From: Albimonas sp963816545
Lineage (GTDB): Bacteria > Pseudomonadota > Alphaproteobacteria > Rhodobacterales > Rhodobacteraceae
Assembly: GCA_963816545.1 (NCBI GenBank)
Contig: CAWFLE010000005.1
Coordinates: 62,001-126,000, forward strand
DNA: 64,000 bases
Direction: 5' to 3'
In this document: piece by piece, positions 8,393 to 18,121 of the stretch
Position numbering within the stretch: position 1 is the stretch's first letter
Layout of the letters: each line of letters starts with the position of its first letter
Notes under the pieces: model-generated
Seen by the model: the letters and a program-made list of their open reading frames with translations, nothing else
Told to the model about the DNA's origin: nothing
Database searches by the model: none
Program-made: the position numbers and the translations under genes

Positions 8393-9322
8393 TCAGCTTC
8401 GCGCGCGGGCCTGGTCCTCGGCCCGCTCCCGCTCGGCCTGCTCCGCCGCCTCGGCCTCGGCCTGCGCGAGGGGGCCCTGAAGCATCGCCCACGCCTCCTC
8501 GGCCGTGTCCACGAAGCGGAACAGCCCGAGATCCGCGTCGGCGATGGTCCCGCTCTCGGCCAGCGCCTCGAAGTCGATGATCGAGCGCCAGAACGCCTCG
8601 CCGAACAGCAGCACCGGCACCGGCGCCATGCGCCGCGTCTGGATCAGGGTCAGCGCCTCGAACAGCTCGTCCAGCGTGCCGAACCCGCCGGGGAATACCG
8701 CGATCGCCTCCGCCCGCATCAGGAAATGCATCTTGCGGATGGCGAAGTAGTGGAAGTTGAAGCTCAGCTCCGGGGTGACGTACTCGTTCGGCGCGCTCTC
8801 GTGCGGCAGCACGATGCCGAGCCCGATGGACCGCCCCCCGGCCTCCAGCGCGCCGCGGTTGCCCGCCTCCATCACCCCCGGCCCCCCGCCGGTCACGATC
8901 ACATGCCGCCGCCCGCCCGCGGCGACCGAGGCCTCGGTGCACAGGCCCGCGAACTTCCGCGCCTCGTCGTAGTAGCGCGACAGCCCCGCAAGCGTCTTCG
9001 TCCGCGCGCGCTCCGCATGCTCCGGCGCCGGGATCCGCGCGCCGCCGAAGAAGACGACGGTGGAATCCACCCCCGCCTCGGTCATCAGCATCTCGGCCTT
9101 CAGCAACTCCAGCTGCAGGCGCACCGGCCGCAGCTCCTCCCGCTTCAGGAAGTCCAGGTCCCGGAACGACAGCCGATAGGCCGGCGAGGCCGATTGCGGC
9201 GTCATCGGCTGCCGCTCGGCCGAGGCGATGTCCTCCTGCGCCGAGCGGAAGACCGAGTGGCGCTCCCGCTCGCGCTCCATCTCCGCGCGGCGGTCTTCGT
9301 CGTCCCGGTCATTCGGCGTCAT
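8393..9322 (-). CDS. LOG-family protein (TIGR00730-type)
   Basis: A 309-residue protein with a LOG/Rossmann core: VVFFGGAR, IVTGGGPGVMEAGNRGA, and the family hallmark FPGGFGTLDELFEALTLIQT. LOG proteins hydrolyse nucleoside monophosphates (cytokinin-activating or general nucleotide phosphoribohydrolase). The ~60-residue N-terminal extension before the core (DRRAEMERERERHSVFRSAQ) is charged. The C-terminus ends in an Ala/Glu-rich helix. The start at 9322 is favoured because upstream in-frame sequence is low-complexity. It is divergent from dapD. The physiological substrate is not deducible. Confidence 0.88.
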   Translation of the reverse strand: MTPNDRDDEDRRAEMERERERHSVFRSAQEDIASAERQPMTPQSASPAYRLSFRDLDFLKREELRPVRLQLELLKAEMLMTEAGVDSTVVFFGGARIPAPEHAERARTKTLAGLSRYYDEARKFAGLCTEASVAAGGRRHVIVTGGGPGVMEAGNRGALEAGGRSIGLGIVLPHESAPNEYVTPELSFNFHYFAIRKMHFLMRAEAIAVFPGGFGTLDELFEALTLIQTRRMAPVPVLLFGEAFWRSIIDFEALAESGTIADADLGLFRFVDTAEEAWAMLQGPLAQAEAEAAEQAERERAEDQARARS

Positions 9323-9404
9323 GGCGTCTCCGTGGGGCAGGGGGCCGGACTCGGGCGCCGGCGAAGTCATCGGTCCCGCGCGGGGCGCGCGGGCAGGCTC
9401 GGGT

Positions 9405-9490
9405 CTGCGCGCGCGCACAGCGCTCAGGACGTTGCGCGCGTGCGCGCAGGGGGGCTTGGCGTTGCGCGCGGGCGCGCGGCTCTCTATAGC
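9405..9490. repeat. GCGC-rich direct repeats in a divergent promoter region
   Basis: Between the LOG gene and dapD, two similar blocks, ACGTTGCGCGCGTGCGCGC and GCGTTGCGCGCGGGCGCGC, lie about 30 bp apart, with alternating purine-pyrimidine runs around them. The position allows a regulatory or DNA-structure role, but nothing shows one directly. Confidence 0.4.
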
Positions 9491-9546
9491 CTGCGCCCGG
9501 ACCCGACGCGACGCCCCAGCCCCCGAGATTCCCACAGGAGAGGCCC

Positions 9547-10397
<851 letters not shown>

Positions 10398-10398
<1 letters not shown>

Positions 10399-10748
10399 TG
10401 ACCGGGACGCCGAAGCCCCCGAAGGAGAAGCGGCCCCCCCGCCCCCAGCAGGTCTACACCCTGCTTGTGGAGGTGGGCCGGACCGAGGACGACGGCCTCC
10501 CCGACGGCGCCACCGGCGCGGCCCTGATGTGCTACGCCTCGGGCGTGGATGAGCCCGAGGCGGTGCGCGAGACGGTGGCGGTCCTCAAGACCGCCGACCT
10601 CTCGCCCCTTGAGGTCACCGGCTGGGGCACGCTGGCCGAGCGGGAGGAAGCCGGCGAAGAGATCGGCCCCGAGGATCGCGCCCTGATGGACCGCGCGCTG
10701 GCGGAGAACGCGGTGATCGTGGCCCAGGTCCAGCCCTTCTTCGACTGA
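10398..10748 (+). CDS. Conserved-looking hypothetical protein between dapD and dapE
   Basis: A 116-residue protein whose ATG overlaps the dapD TGA by one base, implying translational coupling. It starts with a basic, proline-rich stretch (PKPPKEKRPPRPQQVY), then a compact domain (YTLLVEVGRTEDDGLPDGAT, LMCYASGVDEPEAVRETVAV) and an acidic C-terminus. No signal or membrane segment is present. I do not recognise a named family. Its position suggests a role tied to lysine/cell-wall precursor synthesis, but that is only context. Confidence 0.75.
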
Positions 10749-11296
10749 TCCGCGGGCCGGCGCGCCCGCGTCCCCGGGGCGCTCTTTCCCGGTCGGCCGG
10801 GCCCCGCCGATTCGCCTCCCTCCCCCGCCGCACGGTCGCCCCGAAGTGGCGACCTCCCGACGGCCCGCTCGCAGTGGACCGGGTTCTCCCGCCCGTCGGC
10901 TTCGCCTGCGCCTCCGGCGCAGCCTCGCCTCCCGTTTGGCCGAGGCGCCCTGCGGGCGCGCGCGGCAGGCCCCCGGCTCCCGGACAAGGCGCCTCCGCCG
11001 ATCGTCCTGCGCCTCCCTCCCCCGTCTACGGGGGAGGGGGCGGGGGCTCCCGGCAGTTCGGACCGGCGCAAGCCCGCCACCTCCGCTCCTCCTCGACCCG
11101 ACGTCTCCGCCACACGCCTGCCATACGTTTTGCAGACGCTTCGCATACGGCGTCCGCGGGGCCGAAACGTTTCGAGAAGCGAAATCCGCATCGGCGACAT
11201 TCAGCCATGCGAAGCCTTCAGATGCGTCTCGTCGCCCCCCTCTTGCACCCCCTCCGCGCCCCGTGCAGCATCCGGCCCTCCCAGCCGGAGGACCCC
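10749..11296. other. 548-bp gap upstream of dapE with palindromes
   Basis: No gene seen. The stretch is extremely GC-rich and contains one member of the dispersed palindrome family (11015-11038). Closer to dapE, a less GC-rich part holds the perfect 12-bp palindrome CGAAACGTTTCG at 11163-11174. The latter part is the likely promoter region of dapE. Confidence 0.6.
11015..11038. repeat. Dispersed palindrome, copy 1
   Basis: CCCTCCCCCGT-ct-ACGGGGGAGGG, an 11-bp perfect stem with a 2-nt centre. It is followed by a G-rich tail. It is the same family as the copies at 46648, 49507, 52656 and 52897. Confidence 0.8.
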
Positions 11297-12436
11297 ATGA
11301 CCGAGCCCGTCGATCCCGTCGCCCTGACCGCCGAGCTGGTCCGCTGTCCCTCGGTCACGCCCGAGGAAGGCGGCGCCCTCCGCCTGCTCGAATCGCGGCT
11401 GACCGGGGCTGGCTTCCGCTGCACCCGCGTGAACCGCAACGGCGTCCCCAACCTCTACGCCCGCTTCGGCGAACAGGGTCCGGTGCTGGGCTTCAACGGG
11501 CATACCGACGTGGTGCCAACCGGCGATCCAACCCATTGGACCCACGACCCTTTCTCAGGCGAGATCGCGGACGGCATGGTCTGGGGACGCGGCGCCTGCG
11601 ACATGAAATCCGGCGTCGCCGCTTGGGTCGCGGCCGCCATCGACGCCGCCGGGCAGGGGGTGCGCGGCTCGCTCGCGCTCCTTATCACCGGCGACGAGGA
11701 AGGCCCCTCCGTGGACGGCACCGCCGCGCTGCTGCACTGGATGGACGAGCAGGGAGAGCGCCTCGACGCCTGCGTGGTCGGCGAGCCCACCTCCCGCGCC
11801 GCCTTCGGCGACATGGTCAAGATCGGCCGGCGCGGCTCCATCACCGCGACGATCACCGCCCGCGGCCGCCAGGGCCACACCGCCTATCCGCACAAGGCCT
11901 TGAATCCGCTGCCGTCTCTGGCCGCCCTCTGCGCCCGCCTCGCGGCGCATGAACTGGACCGCGGGACCGACCATTTCGATCCCTCGACGCTTGCGCTGAC
12001 CTCCATCGACACCGGCAACCCCGCGTCCAACGTCATTCCCGGCGAGGCGACCGCCGTGCTGAACATCCGCTTCAACGACGTCCACAGCGGCCCCTCCCTC
12101 ACCGCCTGGCTGGAGGAGGAGGCCCGGCGCGCCGAGGCCGAGACGGGCGTGCGCTTCGTCGTGAAGACCCGCCTCACGGGCGAGAGCTTCCTGACCCCGC
12201 CCGGCGCCCTCTCGGACCTGCTCTCGGCCGCCATCGAGGCCGAGACGGGCCGGCGCCCCGAACTCTCCACCTCCGGCGGAACCTCGGACGCACGCTACGT
12301 CAAGGACCACTGCCCGGTGGCGGAATTCGGCCTCACGGGCCTCACCATGCACCAGACGGACGAGTGCGTTTCGATCGAGGAGATCCACCGCCTCAAGGCC
12401 GTCTACGCCCGCGTGATCGGGGACTTCTTCGCCTGA
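11297..12436 (+). CDS. dapE: Succinyl-diaminopimelate desuccinylase
   Basis: A 379-residue M20-family metallohydrolase that releases succinate from N-succinyl-LL-diaminopimelate. Metal and catalytic motifs are intact: GHTDVVPTGD, WGRGACDMKSG, ITGDEEGPS, EPT, the dimerisation-domain RGRQGHTAYPH, and SGGTSDARY with the last metal ligand His in LTMHQTDE. GGAGG lies 5-6 bases before the ATG. It works with the DapD product after the intervening transaminase step. It converges with carD over a strong hairpin. Confidence 0.96.
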   Translation: MTEPVDPVALTAELVRCPSVTPEEGGALRLLESRLTGAGFRCTRVNRNGVPNLYARFGEQGPVLGFNGHTDVVPTGDPTHWTHDPFSGEIADGMVWGRGACDMKSGVAAWVAAAIDAAGQGVRGSLALLITGDEEGPSVDGTAALLHWMDEQGERLDACVVGEPTSRAAFGDMVKIGRRGSITATITARGRQGHTAYPHKALNPLPSLAALCARLAAHELDRGTDHFDPSTLALTSIDTGNPASNVIPGEATAVLNIRFNDVHSGPSLTAWLEEEARRAEAETGVRFVVKTRLTGESFLTPPGALSDLLSAAIEAETGRRPELSTSGGTSDARYVKDHCPVAEFGLTGLTMHQTDECVSIEEIHRLKAVYARVIGDFFA

Positions 12437-12528
12437 GGCGCGCGCGGGCCTGCGCGGGCCAAGCTAGGCTCTCACCCGCGTGGGCGGGCTCCGCCGAAGA
12501 CCGGATCGCCGCGAAGCGGAGCGGACGG

Positions 12529-12564
12529 AAAAGGGCCCGCCGCGTTCCCGCGACGGGCCCTTGT
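12529..12564. terminator. Bidirectional terminator hairpin between dapE and carD
   Basis: AAAAGGGCCCG...CGGGCCCTT forms a long GC stem flanked by A and T residues, placed between the convergent stops of dapE and carD. It could serve both strands. Confidence 0.7.
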
Positions 12565-12588
12565 CAGAAGCTGCGAAAGGCCTGAGAC

Positions 12589-13107
12589 TCAGGCGGCGGC
12601 GCGCCCCACCAGCATCTCGCCCACGCGCTCGGCGGCCAACACCTCGTCGATGTCCTGCACGGCCGCGAGCTCGCGCGTAAGCCGCTCCAGCGCCGCTTCG
12701 TACAGCTGGCGCTCGGAATAAGACTGCTCGGGCTGGTCGTCCGCCCGGTGCAGATCGCGCACCACCTCGGCGATGGAAATCAGGTCGCCGGAGTTGATCT
12801 TCTGCTCGTATTCCTGAGCGCGACGGGACCACATGGCCCGTTTCACCCGCGCCCGGCCCTTGAGGGTCTTGAGCGCCTGGTCCACGATGTCCGGCGTGGA
12901 CAGCGAACGCATGCCCACCGAGTTCGCCTTCGCCGTGGGGACCCGAAGGGTCATCTTGTCCTTGTCGAACGAGATCACGAACAGCTCGAGCTTGGTGCCG
13001 GCCACCTCCTGCTCCTCGATGCGCACGATCTGACCGACGCCATGCGAGGGGTACACGACGAAGTCATTGGGCCGGAACTCGGATTTCTTCACGCCGGGTT
13101 TTGTCAT
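12589..13107 (-). CDS. carD: CarD/CdnL-family RNA polymerase-binding regulator
   Basis: A 172-residue protein with the N-terminal RNA polymerase interaction domain (FRPNDFVVYPSHGVGQIVRI, FVISFDKDKMTLRVPTAKA) and the C-terminal helical DNA-binding domain (RRAQEYEQKINSGDLISIAE, YEAALERLTRELAAV). CarD stabilises promoter open complexes, including rRNA promoters, in alphaproteobacteria. The start at 13107 puts MTKPGVKKSEF at the N-terminus, as in relatives. It lies downstream of fdxA on the same strand with about 260 bp between. Confidence 0.93.
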   Translation of the reverse strand: MTKPGVKKSEFRPNDFVVYPSHGVGQIVRIEEQEVAGTKLELFVISFDKDKMTLRVPTAKANSVGMRSLSTPDIVDQALKTLKGRARVKRAMWSRRAQEYEQKINSGDLISIAEVVRDLHRADDQPEQSYSERQLYEAALERLTRELAAVQDIDEVLAAERVGEMLVGRAAA

Positions 13108-13304
13108 CTGGAGCCGCCATCCTTCTGCCGCAGGGCCCCGCCCGCGAGCAACGTGGACTGCGCCGCCGTTGCGGGATGCGGCGCTGCAAGTCCATGCTGT
13201 CGCGAAAAAAATTCGTGCTCTCGGCCTTTTGGCCGGCACCCGCGGAGCTTTCCTGTATCTCTTGTAACAGAAACATAGCACACAAACCCCCTGATTCCCA
13301 GAGG

Positions 13305-13330
13305 GGCGCCTGCGACGGAGAGCAGGCGCC
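13305..13330 (-). terminator. Hairpin downstream of fdxA
   Basis: GGCGCCTGC and GCAGGCGCC form a perfect 9-bp stem with an 8-nt loop, about 45 bp past the fdxA stop on the minus strand. There is no T tract. It may end fdxA transcription before carD. Confidence 0.45.
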
Positions 13331-13373
13331 TGAAGCGCACGCATCCTTCTTTGTCCGAGAGCGATGATCGCTC

Positions 13374-13712
13374 TCAGTCGCCCTCGCCCGGCGCCTCGGA
13401 GAAGTGCTGCTCCAGCTTCCCCGATTTGCCGTCGAACTCCTCGGCGTCCGCGGGCGGATCTCGGCGGGTGGTCAGATTAGGCCACGCCTCCGAGAACTTG
13501 CGGTTGAACTCCACCCAGGTCTCCATGTCCGGCTCGGTGTCGGGCTTGATCGCCTCGGCCGGGCACTCCGGCTCGCACACGCCGCAGTCGATGCACTCGT
13601 CGGGATGGATGACGAGCATGTTCTCGCCCTCGTAGAAGCAATCCACGGGACAGACCTCCACGCAATCCGTGTATTTGCAGCGGATGCAGTTGTCGGTCAC
13701 GACGTAGGTCAT
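13374..13712 (-). CDS. fdxA: Seven-iron ferredoxin FdxA
   Basis: A 112-residue ferredoxin with the N-terminal cluster region CIRCKYTDCVEVCPVDCF and a second cluster motif CIDCGVCEPECPAEAI, matching the 3Fe-4S plus 4Fe-4S FdxA family. The C-terminal part (WVEFNRKFSEAWPNLTTRRD) is the typical alphaproteobacterial extension. The start at 13712 gives MTYVVTDNCI, as in relatives. It carries electrons in the cytoplasm; the partner is not indicated. It is preceded on the same strand by the helicase-S4 gene pair. Confidence 0.95.
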   Translation of the reverse strand: MTYVVTDNCIRCKYTDCVEVCPVDCFYEGENMLVIHPDECIDCGVCEPECPAEAIKPDTEPDMETWVEFNRKFSEAWPNLTTRRDPPADAEEFDGKSGKLEQHFSEAPGEGD

Positions 13713-13809
13713 CGGCGGCGGTCTCCTGGGGGCCGTTCCGGCCACGTTCTATGTACGGTCCGAAGCGGGCGCAAGGCGCCGCGGGCCTGAAATGCGGACG
13801 CGGCCGGCC

Positions 13810-14226
13810 TCAGCCGGGGTCGCGGTCCCGTAGGCGGTCGAGCGCGCGCCGCTCGGCTTTGGAGGGGCGGCCGGCGCCCCGCTCCCGCTCCGGCGGCGGG
13901 GCCTCCTGCGGGGCTTCGGGCGGCGGGGGCTCGACGCGGGGCTGCGGCGGGTCGAGGTCGTCGTAGAGGGCGCGCGCCTCGGGCGCCGGGCCCCGGCGCT
14001 CGCCGATGTCGAGGATCTTGACCACCCGGATCCGCCCTCCGGCCGCGAAAGTCAGCACGTCGCCGGGGCGAACGGAGGCGGCCGGCCGGGCGGCGCGGGT
14101 TCCATTCACCCGAACCCCCGTCTCGGCCACCATCTTTGCGGCGATGGAGCGCGACTTTGCGAAGCGCGCATGCCAAAGCCACTTGTCGAGGCGGAGCGCG
14201 CCTGCCGGAGCCGGCCCTTCGGCCAC
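13810..14226 (-). CDS. S4-domain RNA-binding protein (HslR/Hsp15-like)
   Basis: A 138-residue protein whose N-terminal S4 domain (LRLDKWLWHARFAKSRSIAA, GVRVNGTRAARPAASVRPGD) resembles Hsp15, which recycles stalled 50S subunits with nascent chains. The C-terminus is proline/glutamate-rich and ends in a basic stretch (RPSKAERRALDRLRDRD). Its ATG directly abuts the stop of the helicase gene, so the two are co-transcribed. An RNA-related role is firm; Hsp15 function is inferred. Confidence 0.85.
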   Translation of the reverse strand: MAEGPAPAGALRLDKWLWHARFAKSRSIAAKMVAETGVRVNGTRAARPAASVRPGDVLTFAAGGRIRVVKILDIGERRGPAPEARALYDDLDPPQPRVEPPPPEAPQEAPPPERERGAGRPSKAERRALDRLRDRDPG

Positions 14227-14227
14227 G

Positions 14228-17200
14228 TCAGCCCTTGTTCTTCAGCGCCATCAGGGCGGCGAAGGGGTTGTCGGGGTCGACCTCCTTCTCGCGCCGCTCG
14301 CGGGGCGGAGAGGCGGCGAACTCCCGCGGCTTCTCGTCCTTGCGGTCATCGCGCCGACCCTTTCCGCCGGGCTTGCCGCCCTTCTTGAAGGGGGCCTTGC
14401 CCTCGCCGCCCTCGCGGTCGCGACGGGGACCGCGCGCTTCGCGGCCTTCGCCCTGCGGCTGGCCGGGGCGATCGCCCTGGCGACGGGGGCCGCGGCCGGC
14501 GCCGCCGCGGGGTCGGGGAGCCCAGGTGAAGGTGTAGAACACCTGCATCTCGGTTTCCGCCTCGCCGCCGGAGGCGGGAGCGACGGTTTCATCAGGCACG
14601 GCCTCGGCGGGCGCAAGCGCTTCGGTTTCGCCCGGAGTCTCCAGGCCAGGCGCGTCGGCGGCAGGGGCCTTCGCCTCCTCCGGGGCCGGGGAGGGGGCGG
14701 CTTCGGCCTGCTCGGTCTCCGACGGGGCGGCCGAGGCGGGGGAGAGAGGCTCCTCCTCGCCTGCGGGCGCCTGACCCGCCTCCGAAGCCTCGGAGGCGGA
14801 CGTGGCGTCCTCGGGCGAGACCTCCGGGGTCTCGGCGCCGGCCACAGGCTCCGAACCCTCGGGCGCGGCCGCGGGCGCGACGTCCGCCACGGGCGGGACG
14901 GCCGGGGCGGCCGCCTCCGCGGAGCCGGGCGGAGGCTTCGGCCGCTCGCCCCGCTCCGCCTTGTAGCCCAGCCCCTGCATCAGGTCGGCGAACTGGTCGA
15001 GCGTGCAGCCGGTGATCGACAGCATGTCGGGGCTCGCCTCGAAGCCGCCGCGCTGGTCCTGGTTGCGCAGCAGGTCCGCGAGCCGCTCCAGCATGTCGAT
15101 GCGGATCGCCCGCTCTCCCGCGAGGCGGTAGCCCGCGCGCGGGTAGAAGCCGGGGCCGGCGCCGGGGTCCCGGGGAATGGTCACGAGGCCCGGGGGCGGG
15201 GGCGAGGGGAACTCGTCCATGTCCTCCCACAGCCCCCAAAGCGCGAGGCGCAGGCGGGTGGGGGCGGGCTTCAGCAGCGCCGGCATGAACACGGTGTGCT
15301 GGCCGAAGCGCATCCCGTGCTTGCGCAGCTGGCCGCGGCCGTCCTGCTCCAGCTCCTTCACGTCCTTGGCGATCTCGGGGCGCGGGATCACGCCCAGCGT
15401 CTCCACCAGCCGGTAGGCGATGCCGCGCGCAAGGCCCTGCATCGTCTCGTCGTCGCGCATCTTGATCAGCGGCTCGAACTGGGCGGCGATGCGGCGGTTG
15501 ATCCAGTGGGTGAGCCGACGTTCCACCTTCTGGCGCGCGTCGTCGGAGGCGATCTCGTCCACGAAGGGCACGACGCCCGGCGAGAGCTGGTCGGGACCCT
15601 TCTGGAGGCGGCCCACGGCGAGGTCCCCCCACATCAAGCCGCCCTGCTCGGTCAGGTCGATCTCGGTGTCGGGCGCGTTGTAGAAGCGGTCGGCGCGGCG
15701 GGAGAATTCCGCCTGGAGGGCCTGGGTGGAGGCGGCGCGCAGCGTCTTCGCCTCGTCGCCCGTCGCCGCCGGGTCGGGCGTGAAGCTGAACCCGTCGAGA
15801 CGGCCGAGCAGATGGCCCTCGACCGTCACCTCGCCCTGATCGTTCACCTCGGCCACGAGCCTCTCCTTCTGCTTCAACCGCCGCATGAGCACGGATGTGC
15901 GGCGGTCGACAAATCTCTTTGTCAGCGCCGCGTGCAGCGCATCGGACAGACGGTCCTCGACGTCTCTCGCCGTGTCGCGCCATTCCTCCGCATCCTGCAC
16001 CCAGTCGCGGCGCTGCGCCACGTAGGTCCAGGTGCGGATGTAGGCGAGACGCTTCGACAATGCGTCGATGTCGCCGTCCGTTCGGTCGACGAGCCGCATG
16101 CGGCCCGCCATCCAGTCGGAGGGTATAGCGCCGCGATCCGACAGGAGAAAGCGGTAGATTCGGGCGGCGAGGGCGGCGTGCTCGCTTTCCGACACTTTGC
16201 GAAAGTCGGGAATCTGGCAGACCTCCCACAGCCGCTTCACCGCAGGCGCGCCGCGGGCCATCTGCCGGATCTCCGCATCGTCGGAGAGGGCGCGCAGCGT
16301 CAGGAGGTCGTCGGCCTCCCGCGCCTTGATCAGGCCGGGGAAGGCGGGGGCGTCATCCAGCGAGGCCAGAAGGCCGTCCACGGAGCCGTAGTTGAGCTTC
16401 GCATTGCGCCACATCAGGCGGCGGATGGGGGCGAACCTGTGCTCCTCGATGGCCTCTATGGTCTCGGCCTCCAGCGGCGGCGCCTCGCCGGTCACGCCGA
16501 AGGAGCCGTCGGTCTGGTAGCGGCCGGCGCGGCCGGCGATCTGGGCCAGTTCCTGCGCGCGCAGATCGCGGAAGCCGCGGCCGTCGAACTTGCCCAAGCT
16601 GGAGAAGGCCACGTGCTTCACGTCGAGGTTCAGGCCCATGCCGATGGCGTCGGTGGCCACGAGATGGTCCACGTCGCCGTTCTGGTAGAGCGCCACCTGC
16701 GCGTTGCGGGTGCGGGGGCTGAGGGCGCCCATCACCACCGCCACGCCGCCGCGCTGGCGGCGCATCAATTCGGCGATGGCGTAGACCGAATCGAGCGAGA
16801 AGCTGACCACCGCCGAGCGGGCGGGCATGCGCGAGAGTTTGCGGGGGCCGGCGTAGGTGAGCTTGGAGAACCGCTCGCGCTTCATGAACCGCGCGCCGGG
16901 GATCAGCTCCCGGATCACGCCCTTCATGAACTCGCTGCCCATGAACAGGGTCTCGTTCAGGCCGCGGGCGTGGAGGAGGCGGTCGGTGAAGACATGGCCG
17001 CGGTCGGGGTCGGCGCAGAGCTGGATCTCGTCCACCGCGAGGAAGTCGGCGCCGATCTCGGTGGGCATCGATTCCACCGTGCAGATCCAGAACTGGGCGC
17101 GGGGAGGCGCGATCTTCTCCTCGCCGGTGATGAGGGCCGCGACGGAGGGGCCGCGCAGGGCCACGACCTTGTCGTAGACCTCCCGCGCCAGCAGGCGCAG

Positions 17201-17350
17201 CGGCAGGCCGATGACGCCGGTGCGGTGCGCCAGCATCCGCTCGATGGCGTAGTGGGTCTTGCCGGTGTTGGTGGGGCCCAGCACCGCCGTGACGGTGCCG
17301 TCGCGCGGGTGGCCGGGGCGGGCGCCCTTGGGGGCGGGGGCGTCGAGCAT
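14228..17350 (-). CDS. Suv3-like DExH RNA/DNA helicase
   Basis: A 1040-residue superfamily-2 helicase related to mitochondrial Suv3. Motif I is GPTNTGKTHY (residues 25-34) and motif II is the unusual DEIQ (107-110) found in Suv3. It also has MGALSPRTRNAQVALYQNGD, ATDAIGMGLNLD and motif VI QIAGRAGRY. A long C-terminal region (about residues 780-1040) is Ala/Pro/Glu-rich and then Lys/Arg/Gly-rich (GRGPRRQGDRPG, KGGKPGGKGRRDDRKDEK), probably disordered and RNA-binding. It is followed directly by the S4-domain gene, suggesting a shared RNA-metabolism role. The exact substrate is not known. Confidence 0.9.
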   Translation of the reverse strand: MLDAPAPKGARPGHPRDGTVTAVLGPTNTGKTHYAIERMLAHRTGVIGLPLRLLAREVYDKVVALRGPSVAALITGEEKIAPPRAQFWICTVESMPTEIGADFLAVDEIQLCADPDRGHVFTDRLLHARGLNETLFMGSEFMKGVIRELIPGARFMKRERFSKLTYAGPRKLSRMPARSAVVSFSLDSVYAIAELMRRQRGGVAVVMGALSPRTRNAQVALYQNGDVDHLVATDAIGMGLNLDVKHVAFSSLGKFDGRGFRDLRAQELAQIAGRAGRYQTDGSFGVTGEAPPLEAETIEAIEEHRFAPIRRLMWRNAKLNYGSVDGLLASLDDAPAFPGLIKAREADDLLTLRALSDDAEIRQMARGAPAVKRLWEVCQIPDFRKVSESEHAALAARIYRFLLSDRGAIPSDWMAGRMRLVDRTDGDIDALSKRLAYIRTWTYVAQRRDWVQDAEEWRDTARDVEDRLSDALHAALTKRFVDRRTSVLMRRLKQKERLVAEVNDQGEVTVEGHLLGRLDGFSFTPDPAATGDEAKTLRAASTQALQAEFSRRADRFYNAPDTEIDLTEQGGLMWGDLAVGRLQKGPDQLSPGVVPFVDEIASDDARQKVERRLTHWINRRIAAQFEPLIKMRDDETMQGLARGIAYRLVETLGVIPRPEIAKDVKELEQDGRGQLRKHGMRFGQHTVFMPALLKPAPTRLRLALWGLWEDMDEFPSPPPPGLVTIPRDPGAGPGFYPRAGYRLAGERAIRIDMLERLADLLRNQDQRGGFEASPDMLSITGCTLDQFADLMQGLGYKAERGERPKPPPGSAEAAAPAVPPVADVAPAAAPEGSEPVAGAETPEVSPEDATSASEASEAGQAPAGEEEPLSPASAAPSETEQAEAAPSPAPEEAKAPAADAPGLETPGETEALAPAEAVPDETVAPASGGEAETEMQVFYTFTWAPRPRGGAGRGPRRQGDRPGQPQGEGREARGPRRDREGGEGKAPFKKGGKPGGKGRRDDRKDEKPREFAASPPRERREKEVDPDNPFAALMALKNKG

Positions 17351-17391
17351 GGCGGTCTCCCTCGGGGTCGGGGGACGTCGGGGGAGGGAGG

Positions 17392-18036
17392 TCAGATGCC
17401 GCGGCCGTCCACGCGGGGCGCGAGGCGGTCTATGGCCTCGTCCACGTTGGAAAGATGAGGGTGGATCCGCTGCGCCTCACGGAAGGCCATCATCGCCTCC
17501 TTCTCCCGGCCGAGCTGTTCGAGGATCACGCCGAGCCCGGAGAGGGCGCCGAAATGGCGCGGCTCCAGCGCGAGCGTCCGCTCGATGTCCGCGAGCGCCT
17601 GGCCAAGGTCGCCGCGCAGGAAGAAGGCGGTGGCGCGCATGTTCCAGCCCTCGGCGAAGCCGGGAGCGTGGTCGGTGAGCGCGGAGAAGTGGTGGATGGC
17701 CTTGGTCAGCTCGTCGCGCTCCAGCGCCTCGCGGCCCCGCTGGAGGAGGAGGTCCATGGTGTCCGAGCCGGAGCGGGACCAGAGGCGGCGGATCTCGGTC
17801 TCGGCGCGCGCGGCCTCGCTCTCGTCGCCGGCGGCGAGGGTGTCGAACAGCAGGTCCAGACGGGCCTCCCGGCCCAGCGGCTCATCCAATTCGTCCGGCG
17901 CCTCGATCTGCGGCGGGTTCGGCGCGGCGGCGGGGATCTCGGTCTGCGCCACGGCTTGCATGCAAGCGCCTGCCGACGCTGCGGCGCCGACGAGGAGGAA
18001 CAGGGCTGCCCCGAAGGGAAGGTTTCGCATCTGCAT
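17392..18036 (-). CDS. Secreted TPR-repeat protein
   Basis: A 214-residue protein with an N-terminal signal peptide (RNLPFGAALFLLVGAAASAG, cleavage probably in the following Ala-rich stretch; the Cys there gives only a weak lipobox). The mature part contains tetratricopeptide repeats: TKAIHHFSALTDHAPGFAEG, GQALADIERTLALEPRHFGA and KEAMMAFREAQRIHPHL. It is probably a periplasmic scaffold. Two nearby ATGs (18036 and 18030) are possible starts. It lies 40 bp upstream of the helicase gene on the same strand. Confidence 0.85.
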   Translation of the reverse strand: MQMRNLPFGAALFLLVGAAASAGACMQAVAQTEIPAAAPNPPQIEAPDELDEPLGREARLDLLFDTLAAGDESEAARAETEIRRLWSRSGSDTMDLLLQRGREALERDELTKAIHHFSALTDHAPGFAEGWNMRATAFFLRGDLGQALADIERTLALEPRHFGALSGLGVILEQLGREKEAMMAFREAQRIHPHLSNVDEAIDRLAPRVDGRGI

Positions 18037-18121
18037 GACGGGTGGCAGTGTAGCGTCCGACACGCGGAAAGCGAGGGGGCGCGCACGCCCTCTCGGCGGA
18101 GTGACAGGCAGGGAGCGCGAC

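Noticed and set aside
14006..17458. Long plus-strand open frame opposite the helicase gene
   Set aside because: It is a shadow of the helicase gene; the minus-strand product has all helicase motifs.
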